A stretch of 64,000 nt of DNA from Bradyrhizobium sp. CCBAU 51765. GTDB taxonomy: Bacteria; Pseudomonadota; Alphaproteobacteria; Rhizobiales; Xanthobacteraceae. A program made the position numbers and the translations under genes. The stretch lies in contig NZ_CP030038.1 of assembly GCF_015291725.1 (NCBI RefSeq), positions 6,189,001 through 6,253,000 of the forward strand, given 5' to 3'. The notes beneath the pieces were generated by a model. The model did no database searches, was not told the DNA's origin, and saw only the letters and a program-made list of their open reading frames with translations. Numbering within the stretch: the stretch's first letter is position 1; each line of letters begins with the position of its first letter. This document shows, piece after piece, positions 16,923 through 25,055 of this stretch.

Positions 16923-16936
16923 TTGATCTAGCTCAA
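16923..16936. promoter_or_regulatory. FixK/FNR-type box
   Basis: Sequence TTGATCTAGCTCAA, centred 75 nt upstream of the FixK-type regulator start at 16854. Confidence 0.78.
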
Positions 16937-17124
16937 CTCCAAGCGGTAGCTACGTAATGGCCCGGGGGCGGTGGGGACAGGAGTTCGAAAGGCCATGTGC
17001 TCCTCTGCGCCGACATGGGGGAAATTTGCGCAATTGGGGCCCTACGCCCTTCTTATATAAGTCGGCGGTCGCGCCATGTCGGCCGGCATCAAGCCGGCCA
17101 CAGGGTCTTGTCGACGGACTTGGC

Positions 17125-17472
17125 TCATTTCGCCCTGCGACGTGACGGCGCGGGCGGCGGCACATAGCGCTGCCAGATGGTCCCGTTGTCGAACTGGATC
17201 GTCATGCCGTCAGGCGTATAGACAGCGCTTATGTCGTAAGCATCGATCCAGATGCGGCTCGCTGGCGAGAACCAGTCCGGCCATGCGCGCGACGGCACGC
17301 CCGCCTCGGTGGTGAGATTGAGCTCGGGTCCGTTCTGCGTGACGTGGGCCGGCAAATCACCGCGGCACATCTGGACGCATGTGTAAGTGCCGGTAAGGTC
17401 AACCGATTGGGCGAGCGCCGCGCCGGACGTCAGCGCAGCAGCCATGCCAGTGACCATCAATAGCCGTTTCAT
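17125..17472 (-). CDS. Secreted hypothetical protein
   Basis: A 115-residue protein with a clear signal peptide (cleavage near 'AALAQ-SVDLTG'). The mature part starts 'DLTGTYTCVQMCRGD' and later has 'PDGMTIQFDNGTIWQRY'. This looks like a small beta-rich envelope protein with one cysteine pair. Function unknown. GGGAG lies upstream of the ATG. Its promoter region carries a perfect FixK-type box centred 79 nt from the start. Confidence 0.7.
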   Translation of the reverse strand: MKRLLMVTGMAAALTSGAALAQSVDLTGTYTCVQMCRGDLPAHVTQNGPELNLTTEAGVPSRAWPDWFSPASRIWIDAYDISAVYTPDGMTIQFDNGTIWQRYVPPPAPSRRRAK

Positions 17473-17544
17473 GCCTCATCTCCCTACTTACGATTGCCCC
17501 CGATGAGAAGCAGACTTCAATATCCGGCGCCATGGATGATGTGG

Positions 17545-17558
17545 TTGATCCGCGTCAA
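17545..17558. promoter_or_regulatory. FixK/FNR-type box
   Basis: Sequence TTGATCCGCGTCAA, centred 79 nt upstream of the small secreted protein start at 17472. It also lies just past the end of the lone receiver gene. Confidence 0.75.
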
Positions 17559-17599
17559 CGGATACTCCCAACACGGGATGAAGAGGCAATCGCTGGCCG

Positions 17600-17974
17600 C
17601 TAGTTTGCCGTCGACCAGGCGCCATGGATGGGGTCGATCAACGCCTTCGCCGCGAACGGCTTGGTCAGATAGGCAATACATCCGGACTCGATTGCGGCCG
17701 TGCGACTCAAGTGGTTGTCGTTGCCGGTGATATAGATGACCGGTGCCGCAACGCCATGCTCAGCAAGCCTGCGGCGCAACTCGATTCCGGAGGCATCGCC
17801 CAGATCGATGTCGATGATGATGCATGCTGCCTCGCCGCACCCGCCGTGGCCGAGCAGCGCATGTGCCGAGTCGAACAGCAGCGCAGTGAAGCCGTGCGCG
17901 CGCAAAAGGCGCTTGATGCTCGTGCGCATCGACGCATCGTCGTCGACGACAAGAACAGGCTTGCACGAGGACAA
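17600..17974 (-). CDS. Single-domain response regulator
   Basis: A 124-residue receiver domain without an output domain when started at the TTG at 17974 (GGAAGGA nine nt upstream). It has the acidic pair in 'VLVVDDDASMR', the phospho-acceptor Asp55 in 'CIIIDIDLGDASG', Thr in 'IYITGND' and Lys in 'YLTKPF'. A longer reading from 18142 is possible but its extension looks like non-coding sequence. It lies next to the FixJ-type response regulator and between two FixK-type regulators. It may modulate a shared sensor kinase, but none is adjacent. Confidence 0.8.
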   Translation of the reverse strand: MSSCKPVLVVDDDASMRTSIKRLLRAHGFTALLFDSAHALLGHGGCGEAACIIIDIDLGDASGIELRRRLAEHGVAAPVIYITGNDNHLSRTAAIESGCIAYLTKPFAAKALIDPIHGAWSTAN

Positions 17975-18150
17975 GTTCGGGTGTCCTTCCAGGTATTGGC
18001 TGGCGTCAGTTTGCCGGACGATTTGGATCAGTCGGACAACAAGCCCGACTGCAGCCCGCGCATCCGGACTACAGCATACCCTTGCCGAGCCTTGAAATAG
18101 TCCTTGTGTGCAGGTTGCTTGACGGAGACCCGCCGAAACCACAGGCGTCG

Positions 18151-18783
18151 TCAGCCGGTCCGTTTGGCTTCGGGATCCAGTACGCCCAGCCGCTCCGCCA
18201 TCGACACAAGTTCCGCCAGTGACTGCACCTGCATTTTCTCCATCACCTGATGGCGATGGGCCTTTACGGTGCGTTCAGCGGTGCCGAGTTCGTGGGCAAT
18301 TTGCTTGTTGATCTTGCCGCGCACGATCAATTCGAACACCTGGCGTTCGCGCGGCGTCAGTGACTTCAGCCGCATCTGGAGCAAACTGAGCTTTGTACGC
18401 TGGATGTGGTCGGCCTGCTGGCGGATCAAGGCACGCGCGAGCGCATCGAGCAGCTGCTCCGACGAGACGGGCTTGGTGAGAAAATCTTCGGCTCCGGCCT
18501 TGATCGCGCGCACGGTCGTCGCCGTATCGGCGTAGCCTGTCACGAACACGATGGGGAGCGTGGACCCGAGCCCGGCGAGGTGGCTCTGTAGCTGGGGACC
18601 GGAGAGCCCGGGGATCTGCACGTCGAGCAAGATGCATCCGGGGCCATCGCCGTCCGGCAGCCGCTCGAGCAGGTCCTGGGCCGATGAATAGGTGGCGACC
18701 TCATAACCAGCGAGCTTCAGCCGGCGCTCGACGGCCGTGCGGAAGGAGGCGTCGTCGTCCACCACGTGAACCAAGCCGGGCAT
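18151..18783 (-). CDS. FixJ/NarL-type response regulator
   Basis: A 210-residue response regulator with a receiver domain ('LVHVVDDDASFRTAVERR', phospho-acceptor Asp54 in 'CILLDVQIPGLSG', 'FVTGYAD', 'FLTKPV') and a LuxR-type HTH ('SLTPRERQVFELIVRGKINK' and 'TAERTVKAHRHQVMEKM'). The layout is that of FixJ. AGGAGG sits directly upstream of the ATG at 18783. It is divergent from the FixK-type regulator at 19027 across 243 nt, an arrangement that recalls FixJ control of fixK. No partner kinase gene is adjacent. Confidence 0.9.
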   Translation of the reverse strand: MPGLVHVVDDDASFRTAVERRLKLAGYEVATYSSAQDLLERLPDGDGPGCILLDVQIPGLSGPQLQSHLAGLGSTLPIVFVTGYADTATTVRAIKAGAEDFLTKPVSSEQLLDALARALIRQQADHIQRTKLSLLQMRLKSLTPRERQVFELIVRGKINKQIAHELGTAERTVKAHRHQVMEKMQVQSLAELVSMAERLGVLDPEAKRTG

Positions 18784-19026
18784 TTGACCTCCTGGAGGGT
18801 CCCGCAACCTTCAAATGCGCAACAAAAGCAATCAAAGAAAAAACGCGCCTGACGCGATTCATGTCGTGCAAAGGTATTTCGACCTGCCCCTTGGTACAAT
18901 GACCTGAGAGACAATGGCTTATAACACGGCCTTCATCGTACACCAATCGCCCGGGAAACAGCGAGGCGCTCCCGGCAGCGAAATAATCTCAGCGACAAGC
19001 CAGTCAAGCAACCAGAGGAGGGGTCC

Positions 19027-19710
19027 ATGTTTGTGCGTATCGCAACCGACCGGTCCCCGCGCCCCAATTCTCTCCGTGACTTCGGAATGACCAGCGATTC
19101 GAATACGATCGTCAGTCTAAGCGAATTCACCTACAAGAAGGGCACTGAAGTCTACGGGGAGAAAGAGCCGGCCGAGTACGTCTATCAGGTCAAGGTTGGT
19201 GCAGTGCGAAGTTACAAGCTGCTGACCGACGGCCGGCGCCAGATCGGCGCGTTTCACCTCCCGGGCGACATTTTCGGCCTCGAGAATGGCGGAGCTCATC
19301 GCTTCACCGCGGAAGCCATCATCGACACCACCGTTCACCTGATCAGGCGCCAAAGTCTTGAATTGGTGGCGAAGAGCGACGTCATGGTCGCCAAGAACCT
19401 GTTTCGCATGACCACCGCCAATCTCCATCATGCCGAGGACCACATGCTGCTCCTGGGCCGCAAGACGTCGCTTGAGCGGGTCGCAGCCTTCTTGCTCGAG
19501 ATGGATAAGCGCCTGACCGCCGCGGGCGTTATCGCGCTGCCGATGTCGCGGCGCGACATTGCGGATTACCTCGGCCTGACGCTGGAGACGGTGTCGCGTG
19601 CTTTGTCGCGGCTGCACGAATTGGGCGTTCTCGGCTTCGTCGGCAATACCCAACGGCAGATCGTGCTGCAAGACCGGGCGAAGCTTGCCAGCCTCGACCT
19701 CCAGAGCTGA
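19027..19710 (+). CDS. FixK-type Crp/Fnr transcription regulator B
   Basis: A 227-residue Crp/Fnr-family regulator closely similar to the one at 16189. It has a beta-roll ('FHLPGDIFGLENG'), a dimer helix ('HMLLLGRKTSLERVAAFLLE') and a winged HTH with recognition helix 'TLETVSRALS' (Glu187, Ser190, Arg191: FNR/FixK-type specificity for TTGAT). It contains no cysteine at all, so it cannot sense oxygen by an FNR-type cluster. Ser174 stands where I recall Bradyrhizobium FixK2 having Cys183. GAGGGG precedes the ATG. No FixK-type box lies upstream; a FixJ-type response regulator is divergent to it. It is a good candidate for reading the many boxes in this window. Confidence 0.9.
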   Translation: MFVRIATDRSPRPNSLRDFGMTSDSNTIVSLSEFTYKKGTEVYGEKEPAEYVYQVKVGAVRSYKLLTDGRRQIGAFHLPGDIFGLENGGAHRFTAEAIIDTTVHLIRRQSLELVAKSDVMVAKNLFRMTTANLHHAEDHMLLLGRKTSLERVAAFLLEMDKRLTAAGVIALPMSRRDIADYLGLTLETVSRALSRLHELGVLGFVGNTQRQIVLQDRAKLASLDLQS

Positions 19711-19802
19711 CGCTGCGCGTGAAGCGCGACAATTCGTCCTGCGCCTGCACCAAAGGTCGCCGTTGAATGCACCGCAATCCGAGGCGGAGCCGGGCAGCTC
19801 GC

Positions 19803-20255
19803 TTATTCTGCAGAATTGCAAGCGCTAGCGTTGATCGCGGCAAGGTGCTCCACGGTCTTGCGCAGCACTTCGAACAGCATTGCGGTCGACCAGCCGAACA
19901 GCAGGATGCCGTTCATCGCAGTCATCGGGCCTAGTAGCTGGCGCGCCTGGATCGGCGTGATGTCGCCATAGCCGAGCGTTGTGTAGTTGACGAAGGCGAA
20001 ATAGACCAAATCGGTGCCGGCAGGCGCCACGCCCACCATCAAATAAGCCGCCGACCAGACGACGCTTTCCAACGTATGCGCCACCATCAGAACGGCGGCG
20101 GTAGCGGCCATCACGGCCATCAGGTGCAGTCTTGGCCACTCCATATGTCGCAGTCCGGCCGAACGAGCAATGCCAATTGCACCGACTGTCACCAGCGCGT
20201 GAATCATGATGTTTACAAGGCTGACAATGGTGCCGACCACGAACTGAAGCGCCAT
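19803..20255 (-). CDS. Two-TM potassium-channel-like protein
   Basis: A 150-residue membrane protein of the Ion_trans_2 type. Three to four hydrophobic segments are visible, and the pore loop carries the K+ selectivity filter 'TTLGYGD' followed by a last helix ('MNGILLFGWSTAMLFEVL'). No RCK or regulatory domain is present. The start is the ATG at 20255; a longer reading from 20309 is possible. It stands alone, convergent with the FixK-type regulator B. Confidence 0.82.
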   Translation of the reverse strand: MALQFVVGTIVSLVNIMIHALVTVGAIGIARSAGLRHMEWPRLHLMAVMAATAAVLMVAHTLESVVWSAAYLMVGVAPAGTDLVYFAFVNYTTLGYGDITPIQARQLLGPMTAMNGILLFGWSTAMLFEVLRKTVEHLAAINASACNSAE

Positions 20256-20329
20256 TGTGCCCTCATCGCGAGCCAGAACATGAGGCGCGGTGGTCCTGCG
20301 AGCGCCCATCTCTTCGAGTTTCCATCTGC

Positions 20330-20680
20330 TCAGATCTTTGGCGTGAAGGCGCCCGTCACGGCCTTCATTGCAGTCTCGCCCATGTTCTTGGCCTGATCGG
20401 TTAGGGCCCTCATCTGGTCCTGAAAGAATTCGGATTGCATCTTGAGGGCGTCCTGCACGTCCCTGGCCTGGGTCAGCTTGTCACCGAGATCGAATGTCGC
20501 GGTTACGTTGCGCTGCATGAAATTGCAGAACTGCTTGGCCTGGTCGGCGATCGGCAGCGGCGACAAACTTAGAGCTTTTTCAAGCAGACTGAAATACTCT
20601 TCACTACCCTTGCGAAGGCGGCCGAGACTCTCGGTCAACATCGCACGTGCATTTTCAGCCGAAGGATTGATGTCCGCCAT
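20330..20680 (-). CDS. Phasin-family protein
   Basis: A 116-residue, all-helical protein with the phasin pattern: a segment near 'RKGSEEYFSLLEKALSLS', then 'ADQAKQFCNFMQRNVTATFD', then 'MQSEFFQDQMRALTDQAKNM'. Phasins coat polyhydroxyalkanoate granules or act as polyester-associated chaperones. Its presence within 15 kb of a PhaC-like DUF3141 protein, CoA-transferase and MaoC hydratase fits a polyester or acyl-CoA theme. No FixK-type box was seen upstream. Confidence 0.85.
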   Translation of the reverse strand: MADINPSAENARAMLTESLGRLRKGSEEYFSLLEKALSLSPLPIADQAKQFCNFMQRNVTATFDLGDKLTQARDVQDALKMQSEFFQDQMRALTDQAKNMGETAMKAVTGAFTPKI

Positions 20681-20913
20681 TGTCTTTCTCCTCCTCTAAC
20701 CAACGGGTTCAACTCACCTGCTCCGAGACGGGAATTGCGGAGAACCGGATCGTGCACAAGGTCGTCATTGCGGCAGGGAAATCCGCCGGGTGAAGGCGAT
20801 CGTCGCCTTCACCGCCGACCGCGACAGCATAACGGCGTGAGCAACCAGGATTGCACCTCGAACAAACCGGTCGAGAGCCGCCGAACTTGTGCTCACGTCG
20901 CGTATGCCGATTT

Positions 20914-21177
20914 TCAGCGTCGCCCGACGCGATCGACGGGGCCGCCGCGATTCATTGGCGTTCCTGGCCGCACCGCTTCACGCGTTACCGCGCGCGCGAC
21001 AGGACGCGGCCTGAGCACGACGCCGGGCCGTGCAATGCAGCTCGGCGGATAATCGACGTACTGGCAGTAGACGACTGCAGCTGCCGGTCCGCTACTGACG
21101 GCAGTTCCTACGAGCGCCACCGACGCGGTTAAGGCCAACCCGGAAAGGGTCAATGTGGCTGATCGACGAAGCTTCAT
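20914..21177 (-). CDS. Small secreted hypothetical protein
   Basis: An 87-residue protein with an Ala/Ser/Leu-rich signal peptide ending near 'GPAAA-VVYCQ'. A short mature part has 'YCQYVDYPPSCIARPGVVLR' and an Arg/Pro-rich tail. A perfect-looking AAGGAGGTT ribosome-binding site precedes the ATG. Function unknown; it is of the same general class as the small Cys-containing exported protein at 656-937. Confidence 0.65.
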   Translation of the reverse strand: MKLRRSATLTLSGLALTASVALVGTAVSSGPAAAVVYCQYVDYPPSCIARPGVVLRPRPVARAVTREAVRPGTPMNRGGPVDRVGRR

Positions 21178-21344
21178 TAGAACCTCCTTACATTGTCATG
21201 CGAGAATGTGAGCCTCGGTAGCAGGGCGGGCACGGGCAGTACCCGCAGACGGTCGGGTAACGATCCCAGACAGGCGGCATCCCCCGCCGCTGCCGTGCCG
21301 TGATATGCGACGCCAAGTCCACCACTCTGACAAGCGGATGCGCT

Positions 21345-21521
21345 TCAACGGCGCTTACCTGGCCTCTGGTCGAGGCGCAGCCTCTGAACTCTCATGCGCC
21401 TGATCTCTTCGTTAAGAGCTTCTATCTTCTCGTCCTGCTGCTCGGTCCTCGATTTCGGCTGCTCTTCGCCGCGCAGCTTGTCGAGCGTCTTCTCGACGGA
21501 AAGCTTTTTGGTTTCAGCCAT
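21345..21521 (-). CDS. Small coiled-coil protein
   Basis: A 58-residue, highly charged protein ('KTLDKLRGEEQPKSRTEQQD', then 'IEALNEEIRRMRVQRLRL') that looks like one helix with coiled-coil character. GGAGG lies six nt upstream of the ATG at 21521. It starts 23 nt after the end of the hydrolase gene and is probably co-transcribed with it. Function unknown. Confidence 0.6.
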   Translation of the reverse strand: MAETKKLSVEKTLDKLRGEEQPKSRTEQQDEKIEALNEEIRRMRVQRLRLDQRPGKRR

Positions 21522-21544
21522 ACGCATCCTCCGTTGAACAATTG

Positions 21545-22408
21545 CTATTGCGCCAATCCTCCGAACCAGGCGCCGAAATAGCCGGCATAAAGCGCCGGCA
21601 GCTCCAGATTCATGGAATGACCCATCCGGGGTACTGTCACGAGCCGGCAGTCCGGCATCGCCGCCGCCATGCTCTCGAGATCCGCCCGCGGTATCCACCC
21701 GTCCTGCTCGCCCCAGAGCACGAGGTGCGGATGCCGGATTTCCGGCATGCGGCGCTCCAGCTCCCGACTTTCCTTTTCCCGGTTGAGGTTGACCGGCGTG
21801 CCGATCCAGACTCCCTCGGAGACGCCAAAAGTCTGCTCAATGATGCGATCGAACAGCGCCGGGATCTCGCCGAGGCCCTCGCGGAATCGCGGGATCGCGT
21901 TCGGCGCAAGGCTGTCTGGCACGAACAGCGAGGACGCCGCACTGGCCATCACCGTCCGCGTCAGCTGCTTGCTCGCCATCATCGCCCGGAAAAGGCCGAT
22001 CTGATCGGCATTGAAGGACATTCCGAGCGGCGTGACCGGGTCGAGCGCAAACACCCGCCCGAACCGCCGCGGCTGCATCAGCAGCATCCGCGCGGCGATG
22101 ATGCCGCCGGTCGAGTGGGTCGCGAGATGGCAAAACCCGACGCCCAGCGCATCCAGTGCCGCCAGCATGTCGTGCGCATGCTGCTGCATCGAGTAGTTGG
22201 CATAATCGGCCGCGGGTTTCGGCCGATCGCTGTCGCCGCAGCCGCGCCAGTCGATTCCGATCACGCGCAGTCCGCTCGGAAACAGCGGCGTAGCGAGCTC
22301 GATCCAGTCCTTGCTGGCGAGATTGCCGTGGATGAAGACGACGGTGACGTCGCCTTGGCCCCACTCTCGCCAGCCCAACCGGACCTCACCTGCCTCAACC
22401 GTTGACAT
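21545..22408 (-). CDS. Alpha/beta hydrolase
   Basis: A 287-residue alpha/beta-hydrolase with 'VVFIHGNLASKDW' (oxyanion region) and 'IDWRGCGDSDRP'. The nucleophile elbow 'ATHSTGGIIAA' has Thr in place of the usual first Gly of GxSxG. A late acid is in 'LWGEQDGWIP' and the His is in 'PRMGHSMN'. No signal peptide is visible, so it is probably cytoplasmic. It begins 9 nt after the tandem-hydrolase gene and is likely in its operon under the FixK-type box at 24982. The substrate is unknown. Confidence 0.82.
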   Translation of the reverse strand: MSTVEAGEVRLGWREWGQGDVTVVFIHGNLASKDWIELATPLFPSGLRVIGIDWRGCGDSDRPKPAADYANYSMQQHAHDMLAALDALGVGFCHLATHSTGGIIAARMLLMQPRRFGRVFALDPVTPLGMSFNADQIGLFRAMMASKQLTRTVMASAASSLFVPDSLAPNAIPRFREGLGEIPALFDRIIEQTFGVSEGVWIGTPVNLNREKESRELERRMPEIRHPHLVLWGEQDGWIPRADLESMAAAMPDCRLVTVPRMGHSMNLELPALYAGYFGAWFGGLAQ

Positions 22409-22416
22409 GGTCCAGC

Positions 22417-24924
22417 CTACTTGTTCAGGCCGGCCGTCGGTGCGGCGCCGGGTGGCGTCGGCGCCACCGGCAATGCCGAGACGGCCGAACCCTTGATCAT
22501 CCGATCCGTGCCGAGCGGCGACGACGTATCGACCGTTCCCTTGATCACGAAGTCCACCACGTCGACCGGAAATTCCACCGGATTGTCGGTGTGGATGAAG
22601 TGACCGGTCTCCGGATAGATCTTGAGGATCGGCCGGTTGCCCGCACTTGTCATGCGCGACATGAACGGCGTGATGACGTCGCGTCCGAGGTCCGTCAAGC
22701 CGTTGAACGCCGGCGTCGGGATGAACGGCTCCTTGTCGCCGAAGGAGAGGAAGATCGGCGCCTTGATCTGGGCCACCCGCTGGTAGAGGTTCTTCGGGTC
22801 ATCCTGCTGCAGCTCGGACCCTATCGAATAGATGTCGTAGATGAAGACGTTGGCCCATTGCTCGAGCTCTTTCGGGTTGCCCTTGATGAGCCCGACGCGC
22901 TGCTCGGTGTGGAAGCGGGCATATTCGCTATCGCTGTAGAAATAGCCGCTCTTCGCCGCCGAGACGGCGTTGGTCTCCGGATCACGTTTCTTGAAATAGA
23001 AGAAGTCGCGGACGCTCTGCTCCGGGCGTCCGATCTCCGCGGCAAGGATGCCGGTCGGCCCCCAGGTTTCCTTCCACTTGTCGAAATCATGATCGAACAC
23101 CTGATCGAACAGGCGCGCCTTCTTGTCCTTGGCGATCGTGATGTCGCGCGGATATTCTTCAAGGCCCGAAGGAGCTTCGAGCGCAAGGCCCAGGACGGCG
23201 TCCGGCCACGTGAGCGCGTAGCCCATGACGACCTGGCCGCCGAGCGAATGACCGAGGTAATAGGCCTTCTTGACGCCGAGCTGATTGACCACGAGGTCGT
23301 ACACGGCCTCGCGCATGTCCTGCATCGTCCGCGCCGGGCTCTTGTCGAGATTGCCGGGACCGGACATGCCGTAGTGCGGCAAGTCCGGCACGATCACGCG
23401 CAGCCCGCTGCGCAGGGCATATTGCATGACGTTACCGTAGTGCCCGCCGAACGCGCCTTTGCCATGAATGATGACGAGCACCTTTGGATCCTTCTCGGTG
23501 CCGGCGTACTCGTCCATGTAGCCGATCTGCCAGGACGTCCCCCGCTTGTCTTTCGTGGTCGCGTATTTGACCGGATAAGGGTAGGTCACAAAATCCTTCC
23601 AGAACGACTTGCCCGGGTCGATGTTCGCGGCCACGCCGGGCACGCGATAATTCTTGTCGACGTATTTCTGCGCACGATCGAGGCTCGCCACGTCATCCAT
23701 GAAGGCGACAAACTTCGGATCGTGCTTGCGGTGATTGATGATCGAGAACACGCCGTAATGGGCGACCGGGCTCTCCTCGGAGATCAGCTGGGCGCCCGGC
23801 ACGCGATCGACGGCGCGCTCGGCAAGCTTGAAGTTCAGCCAGCCATCGTTGGTGATGTGCATCACCATCGTGCGCGCCTGAATGCGGCCCAGGTAAGGAT
23901 TCACGTTGTGAATCTCGCCCACCCTGTTGCGCCAGACGAGATCGACCGCGTCGTAGAGCTTGGCGCGCGTCATCACGCTGCTGGCAGCCTTCTCGTTCGG
24001 CGGATTCCAGTAGAACACTTCCGGCTGCACGGCCGCAAAGCTCTGCGTCGTGCGGAAAGCGAAGTCGTAGCCGGTCAGGCCGAGCACCGACCAGCCGAAG
24101 GCTATGCCGGGAATTGGGTGCTTCTCTTTCGGCAGCTTGTAGTAATCGCCTTTGGTCTGCTGCCACACCGGATCGGCCTCGATCGCGGCGGTCATGAGCT
24201 GGAAGGTCCAGTTGCCGACGGGGTCCTCGGAATCCGACTGGGTGGTGCCGCCGATCGGCATCAAGCCGCCCATGAACTCCGGATGCATGACGCCCCAGAC
24301 ATAGGTCTGCGTGCCTCCCATCGAGACGCCGGTGACCAAGGCAGCGCGGGCGATCTTCAAGCCGTCCCGCAGCATGCGGTAGTTCGCCTGGACCATGTCG
24401 TAGTAGCTGTATTGCGGAAACTTGATGCCGAGACCATCGGACGGTTTGCTCGCGCCCCAGGTGCCGAGCGGATCGACCATGACGACATAGTAGCGATTGG
24501 TGTCGATCGGCCGGCCCGGCCCGATGATCGGCACGCCACCCGACAAGGCAGCCCCCTTGACCCACTGCTCGTACATGTCCGTCGAGTCGCCGGAATAGTA
24601 CGAGTTGATGATCACGGCATTGGTGATCTCCCCGGCAGCATTGCGCCGCGGCGTGCCGACGGCGATGTAGGCCGAGTGCAGCTTGCCCGCCCCGAGCGAC
24701 TCCAGCGTCACGCCGCCTTCGCCGCCATTCTCCCATTTCGACGGATCGGATAGATCGTACTTGCCGCCGAGGCGAAAGTTCGGGATCTCGACCGTCTTCT
24801 TCAGCTCATCATGCTGCATCTGCGACGAGCGGCGGCTGTAGGGCTGTGCGACCGCCAGGGCGGTCCCCACCAACAGCAACAGCAGACTCACCCCGCAATG
24901 CCGAATGAAATTCCTTCCGGCCAT
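22417..24924 (-). CDS. Exported tandem alpha/beta-hydrolase fusion
   Basis: An 835-residue protein with a signal peptide (cleavage near 'ALAVAQ-PYSRR') and two alpha/beta-hydrolase domains in one chain. Domain 1 (about residues 80-420) resembles homoserine O-acetyltransferase-like enzymes: 'GPGRPIDTNRYYVVMVDPLG' and the nucleophile elbow 'GVSMGG' with Ser201. Domain 2 (about 470-800) has 'VLVIIHGKGAFGG', the elbow 'GHSLGG' with Ser560, 'FLSFGDKEPF' and 'PETGHFIHTDNP'. A Pro/Ala-rich tail follows. Both elbows look intact. Neither substrate is known. GGAGG precedes the ATG, and a divergent FixK-type box is centred 64 nt upstream. Confidence 0.85.
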   Translation of the reverse strand: MAGRNFIRHCGVSLLLLLVGTALAVAQPYSRRSSQMQHDELKKTVEIPNFRLGGKYDLSDPSKWENGGEGGVTLESLGAGKLHSAYIAVGTPRRNAAGEITNAVIINSYYSGDSTDMYEQWVKGAALSGGVPIIGPGRPIDTNRYYVVMVDPLGTWGASKPSDGLGIKFPQYSYYDMVQANYRMLRDGLKIARAALVTGVSMGGTQTYVWGVMHPEFMGGLMPIGGTTQSDSEDPVGNWTFQLMTAAIEADPVWQQTKGDYYKLPKEKHPIPGIAFGWSVLGLTGYDFAFRTTQSFAAVQPEVFYWNPPNEKAASSVMTRAKLYDAVDLVWRNRVGEIHNVNPYLGRIQARTMVMHITNDGWLNFKLAERAVDRVPGAQLISEESPVAHYGVFSIINHRKHDPKFVAFMDDVASLDRAQKYVDKNYRVPGVAANIDPGKSFWKDFVTYPYPVKYATTKDKRGTSWQIGYMDEYAGTEKDPKVLVIIHGKGAFGGHYGNVMQYALRSGLRVIVPDLPHYGMSGPGNLDKSPARTMQDMREAVYDLVVNQLGVKKAYYLGHSLGGQVVMGYALTWPDAVLGLALEAPSGLEEYPRDITIAKDKKARLFDQVFDHDFDKWKETWGPTGILAAEIGRPEQSVRDFFYFKKRDPETNAVSAAKSGYFYSDSEYARFHTEQRVGLIKGNPKELEQWANVFIYDIYSIGSELQQDDPKNLYQRVAQIKAPIFLSFGDKEPFIPTPAFNGLTDLGRDVITPFMSRMTSAGNRPILKIYPETGHFIHTDNPVEFPVDVVDFVIKGTVDTSSPLGTDRMIKGSAVSALPVAPTPPGAAPTAGLNK

Positions 24925-24981
24925 GGCAGCTTCCTCCTGGCAATTTTGTCAAAAGGCTAGGTACGCGCTCGCGGCCGACCC

Positions 24982-24995
24982 TTGATCTAACTCAA
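24982..24995. promoter_or_regulatory. FixK/FNR-type box, divergent
   Basis: Sequence TTGATCTAACTCAA, placed nearly symmetrically between the tandem-hydrolase start (24924, 64 nt) and the rightward hydrolase start (25056, 67 nt). Confidence 0.8.
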
Positions 24996-25055
24996 TGGAT
25001 CGCTGTCTTCGTGGACGAGCATTGTGGTTGCCATTCATCCGGTCCGGACCCCTCA

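Noticed and set aside
22402..24753. Very long open frame on the plus strand
   Set aside because: It lies antisense to the tandem-hydrolase gene, whose signal peptide, two GxSxG elbows and ribosome-binding site are clear. The plus-strand translation is Arg/His/Asp-rich low-complexity text typical of GC-rich antisense frames.
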